Shown here: positions 1 through 12,256 of the stretch, in pieces
Layout of the letters: every line of letters starts with the position of its first letter
Numbering within the stretch: position 1 is the stretch's first letter
Assembly: GCF_000247815.1 (NCBI RefSeq)
Contig: NC_021676.1
Span: 18,689,020 to 18,753,019 of the forward strand
Length of the DNA stretch: 64,000 nt
Direction of reading: 5' to 3'
DNA from: Ficedula albicollis
Taxonomy: Eukaryota; Chordata; Aves; Passeriformes; Muscicapidae
Position numbers and translations under genes: made by a program
The notes under the pieces: model-generated
Database searches by the model: none
The model's input: the letters and a program-made list of their open reading frames with translations, nothing else
What the model was told of the DNA's origin: nothing

Positions 1-485
1 ACACGACAAATCCGTGGGGAGGGTGGGGTGCAGGAGCGTGGGGAGGGATAAGGTGGATATTAAAAATACACAAAGATGTGCATAAGCATTCCTAGTGATA
101 AAATTCTCACTGATCCATGTCTTGATGGAGTATTTGCTTTGCAGTGGCAATGGCCCATACAAAGCTACATTGATTTAGCTTGCTCTGTTCACGATGGCAG
201 TTCTGGTGAATAATTATTTTCCCAAAAGCCCTAACCAAGGGAAGAAAGAGAGTCCCTGCTTGGCCTACACAGTAGTACAGTATCTTTGAAAGCGCGTATC
301 CGGCTGCAAATAAAGAGAGCCAGTTCAAGTGTTACTACACTCAGCAGGAATAAAAGGGAGGCAGAAAAGGGGAGCACCCGGCCGCCTTCCCCGTGTGCCT
401 CCTCCCCCTTTCCCTCTGCTCCTCGCCCTCTGCTCAGCTTTGGGGGCGGGGAGGGGGGATTTTTGTTTTTTGTGCGTTTGTTTTG

Positions 486-486
<1 letters not shown>
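1..486. other. Unique non-coding sequence
   Basis: No gene, RNA gene or recognisable transposon is visible. The left end is G-rich (about 1-50), followed by ordinary unique sequence. A CT-rich stretch (about 385-435) leads into the T/G/T homopolymer block. The open frames here run into that homopolymer and do not look coding. Confidence 0.6.
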
Positions 487-517
<31 letters not shown>

Positions 518-530
518 GGGGGGGGGGGGG

Positions 531-561
<31 letters not shown>
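487..561 (+). repeat. T30-G16-T29 homopolymer block
   Basis: Three pure runs abut: T at 487-516, G at 517-532, T at 533-561. A pure G run sandwiched between two equal T runs is rare in vertebrate DNA. It looks like one T tract broken by spurious G calls. This is the first of seven poly-G runs in the window, all on the + strand. Confidence 0.9.
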
Positions 562-3500
562 GTGTTTGCTGTTGCCTTTTGGAGGCGAGGCTCTGGCAGC
601 CCACTTAAACTGTTCTGAATGCTGAGGAGTCTCTTTCAGCTGGAAAAAAAAAAAGAAAGAGAAGAGGTTGTGGCCAGTGGGTTTTAACTTCCGTAGCTGG
701 GACAGGGAGTACTGGGACAGGGAGTACGTCTGTGTGGGGCAGTGCCTCGGTGGTGTCCTTCTCTTTTGAGGTGGATGTTTTTGTGATGGGTCACATGTGT
801 ATCTTTTTCCTGGCTCTGCAAAGAAACCTATGAAAAGACTCAAAAATGTGCTTGCACACAGAAAGAAGGCCCCAGGCTTGGGCAGAAAGTGTTCCCAAAC
901 AAAGGGGTCCAGCTTGGATCCTGGGTGTGGGACCCAACCGTGGATCTGAGGTGCATTTTTTGGATATTAAGGCTTTTCCATTGTAGCAACAACCCAACCG
1001 TGCTGCATTCCCCCAGCGCAGCACTGAACCATCCCCTTGAAGTTTATGCCCCGTTGCAAACAAAAAGCAGCATTAGGAAATAATCTTTTCCTTGGGCAGA
1101 ATCCAGGGAGGAGAGCCATGGATGCTCCAGGCCTTGCCCTGGTCCTTGTGTGGGGGCTCTTTGATGCTGTTGCTGCTGAGTTTGTGTTTGGCCTCCAGAG
1201 ATGTGGGTAGCCTGACTGGTTACCAGAGTAAAATTGCTATTGCTTCAAGTAATGACAGCTTTTGGTCTGTGAGGGTATTTAAAAAACAATATTTTGAGAA
1301 TTGGGAGCAAAATAATTGTTATGTAATCCACCTGTTACGTTCAAAGTCCTGTTTTCCACCTGGGAGAGGATTGCGCTTTTTTATTTTTATGCTAGATCTT
1401 TGTGTACTTTTAGCCCCGCTTGAGTTGGCTTTATAATCATTACCTGTGTATACAGTCAGGTGCTTGACGAGCCTGATTTTGTGGAAGCTGCCAGCAGTGA
1501 GTAAATGAGCCATGTGGCATAAAACTGAGCAAACCATGTTTTGCTGGTACCTTGCTCTTCCCTCTTTTCTCTGAGCTGGTCGTACACACCCTTTAGTGTC
1601 ACCTGTCACCTGTGCAGGGCTCTGGGCTGTTCTAGCACCTGATTTCTTACCTGTATGTGGTGGGAGAAGCATGGTGGGATCTCAGCCTTTTGGTTTTTTT
1701 TTGGTTTTAGGGCTCCTGGGTGCTGTAATAACCAAACATTAAATAATTGCCTCGCATTGTGTTGCTTAGAAAGCAGTGAAGTTACAGATGCTGAAGGTGA
1801 TGAACTGGTCTGAGCATCCAGGTGTGGGGGTTTGCCTGAAAGGATGCAGGAGTTGAGGATAAAACCTGTCCTGCTGCCAGTGCCAGAGGAGGTTGGTAGC
1901 AATGGGGAAATTTGGGAGTGTTTGGGAAAGCTGAGCCAGAGCAGAGTTTGCAGGAGGAGCTGTCAGTTCTGCAAATGAGTGTTGAACCTTTATCCTTAGC
2001 AAATTCATCTTAGGAAGGGCCAGGGGAAGTGGCTTTGGTGCCGTGGTGCTTTGGATTGTGGGGGTAGTGCTGGGTGGATTTTGTTTGCAGTTCAGGGGAA
2101 TAACATGTAATCTGTGTAATGCTGCTTTTGTGTGCCTCTATTGCAAATTGATGTCTGGGGAATGACATGAAGCAAAGGCTCTAGACCAGCAGGTCTGTGA
2201 TATTTTTGTAGCAGTGTCTTTTTATTCAAAGCAGGTGTCATGGAGATCTTTCATCCCAGGATTTCTTTCATCCCTGGCGTTTGTTAGCTTGTGTTAAAAC
2301 TTTAAATCTTGAGAATTTCTTCTGTACAGAAGGTGTTCCTCATGTTGCTCTGGCATGGGCTGAGCTATGATTATGCAGTCTCCAAAGAGTGACAGGGATG
2401 AGGTGGATCTGTGTCTGCATTGCTACGTCAGCCCTGTGAATAATCCAGGGACGTGGCCCAGTGCCCTCCAGTCACAGGCAGGGTCTGTGCCAGCTCTGTT
2501 GGAGGAGCTGCACAGAGATCTGGTGATCCCTGGGCAGAGTTTTCTTCTAACCCTTAAGCATTCAGAAGGTGATTTATGCCCAGCAATCTGAGCTCGTATT
2601 TGCAGTCTTATTTGCTTTTAAAAAAAGCTTTTGACTACGAGATAACTGATTTGCTTAATTTATCCAAGCTCTCGTCTCGATAGTCTCCCATGATGGAAAA
2701 TTCTGCTGGCTAATTGTTGCCTTTCGCTGATCTTATACATCCTTGTTTTGTGCTGCATCTTCAGAGTCTGGGTGGATGTGTGACTAGGAGTTTCTGTTCA
2801 GTCTCCTTGTCTTCATTTACTGGTGTTGCTCCCTCCTGAGAAGGTGGAACCACTGTCTGCTGGCCCAACAGCATTGCTTCTGCTTGGACCCCAGTTAATT
2901 AAGTCACCCCATCAGTTTAACACTCTTCTGAATTGCCACTAGCAGGACTGTGATCTCTGTCTCTGCCAGGAGCTGTTGTTTTCCAGACCAGGAGTACCTC
3001 TGGCTAAAGAGGGAGCTTGAGGTCAGACTTGTGATGTCACCTTGAGTGGTGATGCAGTGCCAGTCTCTGGTGTGTCACTGAGGCTGGCAGGAGCAGCAGA
3101 GCTTCTAGGCTGGCTTTGACACCAATTAGGGTTTGGTTTTTTTTTGCCAATTTATCAGCTTCCTTCTCTTGCTTCTGTGGGGTTTGTGTTGTGCAGAACC
3201 CACCTCATGGTGGGTTTGGTGTGAAGGTCCCTTCCTGCTTTGGGGTGTTCCCTGCTGGTATCTGGAGGTGTCCCTTGGAGAGAGGAGTGTCAGGATTTCT
3301 AAAATAACCAAGCCAAGGTGTTCTCTGCCTCTGCTCTCCCCTGGAGTAAGGAGCTCCTCACCTGCTAAAGCCCAACATTGCCACTGTCCTTTTCCTGACG
3401 TGCTGAAACTGCTGAGAAGTTACAGTGTGACTGTAACGTTTTTGAGGATATTTGGACACTCAGGTGGAGTTATCAGGAAAATGAGCTCCTGTGAATCTTG

Positions 3501-4757
3501 CAGGACCTGGCCAGACTCTCACGAGTGGCTTGGGGTACTCAGAGCACTCCTGAGAACTTCTTGGTTGTTTCATTCCCAGCATGAGACCTGGGGCACAGAT
3601 TCCCAGTTCCATTCCAGGTGAGATCCCTGCCATGCTCTGGGGCTGCTTTTGGAGCTGTGTCCTTGTTAAAAAATTCAGATTCCTTTCCTTGCACTTGGGA
3701 GGATTTTAATTGTGAGTTACAGCACAGAGGAACCGAATGTAGAAAAGACAAGTGCTGTGGGTGAATTTTGTTTCCTGTACAATGTCCCAATGAATGAGTT
3801 GAGTCTTTGATGGAGGAAAGAAGCTGAAGCCTTATGAAGGGCCTGTTTATTGGCATTAATTATTTTTTATTAGTTACAGCATCCATAGTCCGTTGGCAGT
3901 AGAAGAGCCCAAAGTAAGAATATTAATTCTTCAGAAGTTTTTCAAAGCTTGCATTTTTCATAAGAAGCTTGTGAAGCTTCAAATCTAAAGCTTCCAAAGC
4001 CCTTTTTTTTTTTTATTCTTCAGAAGTGCCACTGAAGCTCTTTTTAAAATTTTTCGTATTTTAGCTGAAACTATGAGTTTTACACATGAAAAAAAAAAGT
4101 TCTTTCCCATCCACTGCACTGGCCCAAATTTTCAGGTCCCTGGCTGGGTCAGCCAAACCCTCTGCAAGCATCAGCTTTGCTCTGGAGACAGGTGTGGACC
4201 CTTTTCTACTAATTTTGTGTCCTTTTCCTCCTGTGGTTGGGGTTTTGGTTGGGATTTTCCTCGGTGGCTGGAGCACAGATGGATGTGAAAAGTGGGTTTG
4301 TTTGTGACTGGCCAGTCAGGACAATACTTGACCTTCACAGTTGTTGAATAACTTCAGAGAAACACTTAACTGCTTCATGGGAACAAGGAGGGTGGCTGGG
4401 AATTTAACCACAGGGACTCTGGTGTCTGTTTGGTCAGCAAGCAGCTTTTTTTTTTTTTTTTCTGGTAGCCTCACAAGGTCACGTTTTAATATTCTGAATA
4501 TGAATTGAAGGGTCATGCTGGTATTTCAGTGGTAATACAGATGGATGCTGGGTCTTATTTCATATTGCTCCAGGGAATGGAGCAATTAGCAATCTTGGCT
4601 CTTGATGGACCTTGAGGGGGGAAAATGAAAATTGCCTTTTTCAGGGTGGTCACTGTTCTCATTTGCATGAAAAAAATTGTTGGGGAATGGGATGATTTTT
4701 GCCACAAAAAGTTGTGGTGTGAGTTTTTGTTTAATGTTATTGCTAACATTACATGGG
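562..4757. other. Unique non-coding sequence with small repeats
   Basis: No supported gene. A 15-bp direct duplication (CTGGGACAGGGAGTA twice) lies at 698-727. A cluster of AAGCTT-containing motifs lies near 3925-4040, and T or A runs occur near 4000, 4088 and 4445. The open frames of up to about 160 codons (for example 3133-3621) have Cys/Ser/Trp-rich compositions typical of chance frames. Confidence 0.5.
3925..4040. repeat. Local cluster of AAGCTT / TTCAGAAG motifs
   Basis: Within about 115 bp there are four AAGCTT sites, including the palindrome GAAGCTTC. The motif ATTCTTCAGAAG (itself an inverted repeat) appears twice, near 3928 and 4016. It may be a decayed tandem or inverted repeat. 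No transposon family is recognised. Confidence 0.4.
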
Positions 4758-4881
4758 CAGGTTAACTTCATTGATTTAACAATCAATGGCAAGATGGGTG
4801 GAATTTTTGGGAAGATCAGTGGACAGGTTAACTTCATTGATTTAACGTGGCAAGATGGGTGGAATTTTTGGGAAGATCAGA
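4758..4881. repeat. Direct duplication, period 66 bp
   Basis: A segment starting CAGGTTAACTTCATTGATTT at 4758 recurs at 4824. Both copies end with the shared GGAATTTTTGGGAAGATCAG. The second copy lacks about 10 bp present in the first (the AATCAAT stretch), so the two have diverged by a small indel. Confidence 0.85.
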
Positions 4882-7800
4882 AGGGAAAGCACCGCTGACC
4901 ACAATTTTCAGCTCATGTTAAAGCAAACAAACAAACCCCAACCTCCTTGGCACTGCTGGCTCTGTAGGGAGCAGAACACAATAATTTCCCATGGTTTGTT
5001 TATGCCTGCCTCTAAGAAAATCTCCTATATCCAAATCACCTGTCCTTGCAGTGACTGTGTCAGAGATTCCCTCTGCAGTGCATGGAGCATTCACTGGCAG
5101 CTCCTGCAGGAATTCAGCTGGCTATGGCACTGGCAGCATGGCTAATGGGTAACAGTGGAGTTCAGGACCATTGCTAGCCCACGTGGCATCAGCCCAGCCA
5201 GGCATGGCAAATGTGGAGGAACCCCTCAGCCCAAACCTCCCACAGAACAAATAATTTGTCCTCACACAGTAACCTTCACTTACTTAATTGTATTATTTGT
5301 CTGGTTAGCTTATCATTTGATGGAGAGAGTCTGTACTGCAGGAAAGAGGAGTTTTGTTTATTGTGGCTGTTTCTTTGGTTAATTTGTGCTCCTTCCTTGC
5401 TGGGTTTGAATGATGCCTCATCAGCAGATACAAACAGCAGCCTTTTGGGAGGTGGATGGGAGGCTGTGTTTCCAAGGAGTTTCTGCTTTGAAAGAGTGAA
5501 TTTTTGATTGGCTTGATCACTCAGCATCACAAAGTTGTGTTTCAGGATTTACCTTCAGGTTATAGTTCATGTCCCTGTACAGTGTTGAGCAAAGAACCAC
5601 GTGCTGCTTACAGTTCTCTCTTCTTCTGCAAAGGGTGTTGAAAATCTGGTGCTTAATCATCAACAGGGCCAGCTGCTGATTTCACCTTCTGCAAGCATTT
5701 CTGGCTTTGCAGGAAGGATGGGCACTGGTTGTGCTGCAGAGCTGGAGCTCGTTAGTGACTGATGTGTTGGCCCTTCTGTGGTTGCTTTTGTGTGGAATTA
5801 CTGATTCTGATTGCTGCTGGATGGAATTACAGGCTCCAGTTGGTGTGTTAAGCAAACCCTGGGATCTCAGGTTCTTTTTTCCCCTGTAAACTACATCCCT
5901 TGTTTGTGGTGTTCACCTCTGTGTGCTGGAATCCTCACTAGGACCAGTTCAAGTTAATCTTAGTTCTTGGATTAATTTTTCAACCACTGCATGTGGTCTG
6001 GGGGGAATTGTTGGGTGAAATGAGTGGCTTGAGACTAAAAACAAAACAACCTTAATGGCAGCAAAGAGCCAAGAGCAGGAGTGGAAGAAGGGATTGCTGG
6101 TGGGACATTTCAGTGAAAGTGGTGGGGAAAAGAGGAAAATGCTGCTTAAATTGTATTTTGAGTCTTTTTGGCCTGGTGTGGCATGGGAAGGTCTTCATCT
6201 GCATTGTGATCAGTGAGTTTGTGTGTGGTGGAGTCCAAATATTGTATCAGAAATGCTTTAATGATTGTCTTGTGCCTTAAACCTCATGTGAAAGCAGAAG
6301 GGTTATGTTCCCCTTTGCAGCCAGCAGTAAACATAAAATATCTGAAATCTGCAGCTGACAATATAATTTATGAGTTCTCACCCTCCATTCCTGGGCTGAT
6401 GTTAAAAGGCAGTTTACAATATTTACATAATATATATATATAAAATATATTGTATCTATGTAATAATTATATTTAAGGGTATTATCCTATATTATATTCT
6501 ATTATTTGGTTTGCATTTGCTGAAGGGGCTGTGTTAAATCACTTCTATGTTTGTGAGGGTCAGGTTGAAAATTTGATGCGAGGCTCAGAGTTTAATCAGT
6601 ATTTTTGTTATTTTGTTCACACTTCATTCCCCTCTCTGCATTTTTGGGTACAGCCATACCCTGTGGTGGTGGCTGCTGAACTTGTTATCTGTGGCTGTTT
6701 GGATAATTTCTTTTTGGGGCAATATATGGCTGCTTAAATATAAATTACAAGAGGGGAGTGGAGAGGTTGGAATGAGCATTTCCAGGTCTGATGGGGACTC
6801 TGCAGGGTCTCCTCAGAGTCCCCACATGCTTCACACTCTGCTCTATCCTTGAACAATTCCTGTGCATTGCATGGTAAATGGAAGTCAAAATACTTTGTTT
6901 GATGTTATTTATTCAAATCTGGAAAGGATGGTTGTGCAAAGACCAAAGAAAAATGGGTTTAGTCTGACAAATGCCAAGGGTTTTTGTTTTGTTTTTAAAG
7001 CCCAAACAAACCCTTTGGGATCCTTGGCTGGGTATATAATAGCATGAAATACACCATTCCTTTCATTCTGCTCCCTAAAAAATCTAATTTTTTATGCATT
7101 TAAAGTGGGAGTTGAGGCAAAAACAGAGTTTAGCTCTGTTGACCTATATTTATGAAAAGAGAAGGCTTGCTAAGTGTTGCAAGAAAAGAATATACAGTGC
7201 TGTTGGTATACTCTGACAAAATGTACACACATACTAAAACCACTTCTGGGATTCTTCATCTTCTTAGTGAGTGTTTAAGCCCTTTCCAGCCAGATTCAAT
7301 CCATTTTTGCAGTTCATGGCATGCAGATTCAGCTGCCATCAATAGCCATGAGGCATCAGTGAAGAAGGGCAGCAAAACAGAAGAAGCAAGGGAGAGTGGT
7401 GGTGCTGAAACCCTCCCTGATTCCAAGGTTTAAAGGTGAACTTTTCAACTTTTTTCCCATTTTCCTTTTTCTTGTTTTATTTTTTAATTCAGCCCTCTCT
7501 CTATAAAGTGCAGTTTAATGGTTATCATGCTGCTTGTTGCATAACTGTGGCACAGATGTTATTTTTTTGTAATGTTGCCTGACATATTTAAAAGAGAAAG
7601 AGAGGAAGGGAATTTATACCCTTTGGAGATGAATATGTGGAGCCTATTAGTCTTAAAAAAAAAGTGTGAAGAGCTAGTTAGAGCTGGAGCTGGCACATCT
7701 CTGAAAGGCTGATCTGTGGAGTGGAGCTCTTCAGATAAAGAGTGAACGTGTTTTATCTTCTGGAGTTTGTTGTGTGTGCTACCAGACAGCCTAAAACCCA

Positions 7801-8817
7801 AACTTGGTGGGGTACCTAATGTTTAGGCACAGGATTAAATATTTTATGGAGCTGAGACCAAATCCAAATGCATATTTAATAAAATGCTCTCCAGAATTAA
7901 ATTTTACAGGATAATCACTGGTGGTGCTCAGAGTTAAAGGATGTGAGGATGAAATACCTCACTCAGCATGGGTAGTGCTGAATGTTTAAGTGTTTATTTC
8001 ACTGCAGCTGCAAAAAACACCTTTAAAGTTGCTTTCTTATGAAGCTTTAACTGAGAAAATACAGTTAGAAGTACAGTTTTAGCAGAAGGAAAAAAATTGC
8101 ATTCAGGCCTACCATTTCTTGGTGGCATAGGCATGAGAACATGAAATCATCTCCTTTTGGCATTTCTAGCAACATTAGAAGTTTTAAAATAGTAGAAATG
8201 CAAATAAGTAGAATGAAAATGGCAGCTGCTGTATTTATATTTATTTATGTATAATAACAGGATGCCTGGTGTTCCAGATCAGCACAGTGGATTCTCAGAG
8301 TATTTGTTTTATAAACAGGGATAAAGCTGCACAACCCACCTCTCCCTGCTCTACAAAGGAGCAAACCAGCTCACAGGGAAATTAATGACCTGCTAGAAAT
8401 GCAGCTGGGAAATGAAGCCAAGAAACTTGGCTTCCCAGCCCTTGTTTGAGCCTGGGCAGTGGGATAATTGGGATAAATTGATAAGGGGGAAGAGGAGAGA
8501 AAAGGGAGAAATGACAACCACTGTCATGGAGCATCTTTTTGAAGTTGTGGAGTAAAGAAATGGAAATGATTCTTCCAAAATAACTTAAAACCCAAAGAAC
8601 AGGTGAACAGTTATAAAAACAAACAGAACAAAACCTGAGACTGTTTTTGACTTGTATCTGCCTAGGGCAAGACATTTTGGGTTGGTTTTTATTTTGCTTT
8701 TGTTCTGCCCTTTGCCCCTCCCCCTTGCTGGATTACCTACTACAGGAAATAACAAATGATGCAAAATAAATCCTAAATTACAGCTGGAGGAGGCAGGAGC
8801 TGCTGTGTGAGGGTATA
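4882..8817. other. Unique non-coding sequence
   Basis: No supported gene or transposon. An AT-rich tract with TATATA runs lies at about 6419-6500. Short open frames here are chance. The stretch 7860-8240 is AT-rich unique sequence that could include conserved non-coding DNA, but nothing in it proves that. Confidence 0.5.
6419..6500. repeat. AT-rich low-complexity tract
   Basis: Nearly pure A/T, including (TA)6 and several ATATT/AATAT words. No flanking element is recognised. Confidence 0.8.
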
Positions 8818-9036
8818 ATCACAGAGGCTCAGGTGTGAATTTTAGGGCAATCCTAAATCACAGAGGCTCAGGTGTGAATTTTAGCGCAATCCTTGTGCCT
8901 GGGATTTCCTTCACCACGGAGTAGGTGGGCTGTGAGTTCATTCCTAATCACAGAGGCTCAGGTGTGAATTTTAGGGCAATCCTTGTGCCTGGGATTTCCT
9001 TTACCACGGAGTAGGTGGGCTGTGAGTTCATTCCTC
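8818..9036. repeat. Short tandem array, about 2.4 units of 90 bp
   Basis: The motif ATCACAGAGGCTCAGGTGTG occurs at 8818, 8857 and 8947. The first unit is truncated (39 bp). The next two are 90 bp each, share the segment ending GAGTTCATTCCT, and differ at only a few bases (for example TTAGCGC versus TTAGGGC, and TTCACC versus TTTACC). This is a small local expansion in otherwise unique DNA. Confidence 0.9.
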
Positions 9037-10068
9037 AGCTCTGGTGGTCCCTTGCTCCAGCAGAGGCAAGGTGGACACATCTCAAAGGGCTGGGAATTTT
9101 CTCCCTTTCCAGTCCAGTGACACCCATGCAGAGTTTAGTGCTCTGAAAACCTCCTCTTCTGGCTGAGCAAGGAAAGGCTGGAAAATCCAAGGCTGAAATA
9201 GAAGGTTCGTGCTGATGCAAGCTGTGTTTACTTTTGAAAATTCAGTTTATTAAACTCAAGGCTGCAGAACTCCAGGGATCAGTGATGCTGTCTGAACATC
9301 ACCTTCCGCACCGCACAAGCAATTTTTCAAAATTACTTTTTTAATTAAAAGTTGTATCGGTTTAATGCGAGTTAAAGGAAAGTTCACAGGCTTAGCGTTG
9401 TCTGCGAGATTGGGGAAAGAGCTTTTTAAAAGTTTATCCAAAATATTGAATATGCATGGGGAAAGAGAGAAATCTCCTTCTGGACTCAGCCCCTGAGGGA
9501 TTGCAGGGTGAAGGTATTTATTGATTATCAGTCCAGCTCCGCTCCCATTACCTTCAGAAGGAGCTGCAGAGCAGCAGAGTTGGAATATGAACATAAGGAA
9601 AACAAGGAGGACTCGAGGTACAGCAGAGGAAAGTCAATACAGAGCTTATTTAAATGTCAGCTGCCTGGAAGAGCTGTGCTCAAAAGCTGTGAGCAGAGAT
9701 TAGGTCTGGGACACGCCTGGGAGGGAGGGAGGGAGGGAGGGAGGTGGCTGAGCAGGGCTGGTGCTGTGGGCAATGCCTGCAAAAGGAAGATGCTGAGGAG
9801 GGAGAAGAAAGTGCTGGCTGAAAATTGCACCTGCCAATTAGCTGTGAGCAAGTGATTGGGGAAGTTGTGTGGCTCTTGGACAGGGGAGGGCTGTGATTGG
9901 AGTTGGTGGGCGAGCTGATCCATGCTAACAGTGTTATTCATCAGCGCCGGTGACAGAGATAAGTGACACCCATTACAAATCTGTTTACTACCTCTAGGTA
10001 ATGTGTTTAGTTTCTGAATGTATGTGCAGAGTAGGGAGGCTCTGTAAGCACAGGATTTCTGGAGTTTT
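9037..10068. other. Unique non-coding sequence with a (GGGA)n run
   Basis: No supported gene. A (GGGA)6 microsatellite lies at 9719-9743. The 115-codon + strand frame at 9508-9855 crosses the microsatellite and has no recognisable domain. Confidence 0.5.
9719..9743 (+). repeat. (GGGA)n microsatellite
   Basis: Six uninterrupted GGGA units. Confidence 0.9.
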
Positions 10069-10140
10069 ATAGAACTATAGAATATCCTGGCTTGGAAGGG
10101 ACCTACAGGGATCATCGAGTCCAACTCTCAGCCCTTTGAA
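10069..10140 (-). mobile_element. CR1 LINE 3' tail fragment
   Basis: On the + strand it reads ATAGAACTATAGAATATCC, then a TTGGAAGGGACC-type block, then CGAGTCCAACTC. This is the reverse complement of the CR1 3' end with its terminal octamer-like repeats. Only about 70 bp survive, which is typical of severe 5' truncation. Confidence 0.85.
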
Positions 10141-10425
10141 TCACTTTAAATCACATTGACTTTATTTACCCAATAGGTCAGAGTTGTAATTCTGTGGCAT
10201 TTGTCAATGTAAGTGGTTTTATATTTGGGAAGAGCTTGAGAAAAAAAAACAACTGGTTTGTAGAAGAATAGCCCAATTCTGAATTTCATGGCCATTTTTA
10301 TTTCGGATAGTTAGTTACTAATTATGTGTTGTAATAAGAAGTAGTTTTATTACAGTTGTGCCTGAAATAAAATTAGGTTGAGCACTCTCACACAGGAAAC
10401 ATTATTGGAGTCAACCCCCAAAATG

Positions 10426-10531
10426 TTGCACTTGGGGATGTGGCTTAGTGGTGGATTTGGCAGTGCTGGGTTAATGGTTGGACTTGATGGTCTTGGAGGT
10501 CTTCTCCAACCTAAATGATTCTACAAAATCC
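10426..10531 (+). mobile_element. CR1 LINE 3' tail fragment
   Basis: The order GGATGTGGC / TTAGTGGTGG / GGCAGTGCTGGGTTAATGG / TTGGACTTGATGGTCTTGGA / TCCAACCTAAATGATTCTA is the sense-strand CR1 3' UTR. It is 5' truncated. It lies about 290 bp from the preceding CR1 tail, in opposite orientation. Confidence 0.85.
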
Positions 10532-11576
10532 TCAGCATTTTTGGCAGGACAGGAGGTGAGAAAGATGGGGTGCTGTAGCTCATTGCAACCCAGCCAAGTT
10601 TTCCTTTATTTTGTCAGCCTCCTGCTTAGTTCTGAATGGAGTTCAGTGTTTTTGTCCTCGAGGTGAGTGCCTTGTGCATGTGATAACCAGAGGACTGAAG
10701 GTTTAACATCCAGCCTGTTTCTGGCAGTGCTGGTTCCTTGGCACTGCCAGACTTTGTCTTGACCCTGTTCAAAACCTGTGTGGTGTGACCAGTGCTTGCT
10801 GAGGTTAGTGGGACCACGAGCATGGGAGCAAAGGACAAAACAAACTCTGGTTTGGATGTGTTTTTTTGCCATCTGCATAAACACACAGAACAAGTGTTTG
10901 TGTTCTTACAGTCTTGTTGTCCCACGCTGCCTGCAAACCTGAATTTACTAAAAACCATCCCAGTGCTGCACGTGATCCTGTCCTGCAGAGAGGATGGGAG
11001 AGCAAACACCCAGCTCTGTTTGCATTGTGTGATGCTCTTCTGAGCAGAACACTCTTTATTGTCCAGGAGGGACAGCGGCCAAGCTGGGCAGGCAGGGATT
11101 TTACAAGTACATGGGATGTGAAGTTGCTGTCCCCCTCTCTGGCATTGGCTTTTATTTTCCAAAATGTGTGATGACAGCAGAACAGTGGACAAGGGAAGTA
11201 GGCTTGCATTTAAAATTCACAGGAGGTATCACTGAACCAATGCTGACTTCTCTCCTGGCCCTATAACAGTGCCATCATTTTCTGTCCTGTTCACCCCTCT
11301 TGTTTAATGGGATTATTGATATGGATGTGTTTGCTTCCCAGGATTGTCCTGAAAATCAGTTAAAGTTTGAAAAGTGTGTTGAAGAAGACTCCCAGTACTG
11401 CTTTAAAGATACTTTCTGATTTCTTTTAGTAAAAAAGTTTAGTTCCTCATCTGCTGGAGTATTCCTCCTCGCGTTTTTCTGTTTCTTGTGTGTGGTATCC
11501 CATGGCTCTTTCCTGCTTTATGAAATGTTACATTTTATCCTGTGTTGGAGAGTCAGATTTTCAGTATGTGTTTTAT
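10532..11576. other. Unique non-coding sequence
   Basis: No supported gene. Overlapping frames of up to 188 codons on the minus strand (10626-11192), together with other frames in this stretch, have no domain and no agreement in coding potential. I treat them as chance. Confidence 0.5.

Positions 11577-11645
<69 letters not shown>
11577..11645 (+). repeat. Poly-G run, 69 bp (possible assembly artefact)
   Basis: Pure G between TTTTAT and AATGGGAATGGGAGG. The right flank has a (GGGAAT)-like rhythm, so the real locus may be a G-rich microsatellite whose length or sequence was lost. The polyglycine frames that cross it are not real. Confidence 0.85.
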
Positions 11646-11646
<1 letters not shown>

Positions 11647-12140
11647 ATGGGAATGGGAGGCAACCTTCAAAGTTTGGGCTGTAAAACTTCTTCCCCTTTA
11701 GATAACACAGAGGAGTTCTCATACTTAATTGAAAGGTTCAGGATTCTATTTTCAAGACTTCTAGTGAAAGGTGGAGAGCTCTTTTTGCAGATTACTTGTG
11801 GCCAGGACTGATTTCTTGTCCAAAAATTAACCTCTTTCAGCAGTTTTTTTTCAAAAGGCAACTGGGGAGCCAGTGACAAGAGGGGGTAGAGTTAAGAGGA
11901 ACAGTTTCTGTAGCATTTAAGTGAGACATTTCTTGGAGGGAATCCTTCCGAGGGGGGTTGACTGAAGGTGGTATTAAAATCCTAGGATGCTACTAGAAGT
12001 TGGATTGAAGATGAAGGGAGGGAATGAGGATATCAGTGCTGGGAGGAGTGAAGAATTTGCTTTTGCAGGGCAAGGAAACAGCACCTCCCCCTTACAGCTC
12101 TCACCTGAAGTCCATGTTTCTTTCCCCTCATGGACTTCTT
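11646..12140. other. Unique non-coding sequence
   Basis: Nothing gene-like or transposon-like is visible. Confidence 0.5.
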
Positions 12141-12256
12141 TGCTTCTCCTTTGTCTTTCCCTTCGCTATCAAAGCTGCATCCCCTGGAGGTTTTCTTTTG
12201 CTTCTCCTTTGTCTTTCCCTTTGCTATCAAAGCTGCATCCCCTGGAGGTTTTCTTG
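12141..12256. repeat. Direct duplication, period 58 bp
   Basis: Two adjacent copies begin with TGCTTCTCCTTTGTCTTTCC at 12141 and 12199. They run through a shared CTATCAAAGCTGCATCCCCT block to GGAGGTTTTCTT. I see only one difference (CTTCGC versus CTTTGC), so the duplication is recent or well conserved. Confidence 0.9.

Noticed and set aside
10438..10500. tRNA-like A-box and B-box words (TGGCTTAGTGG, GGTTGGACTTG)
   Set aside because: They fall inside a CR1 3' tail, no cloverleaf can be drawn, and the B box departs from consensus.
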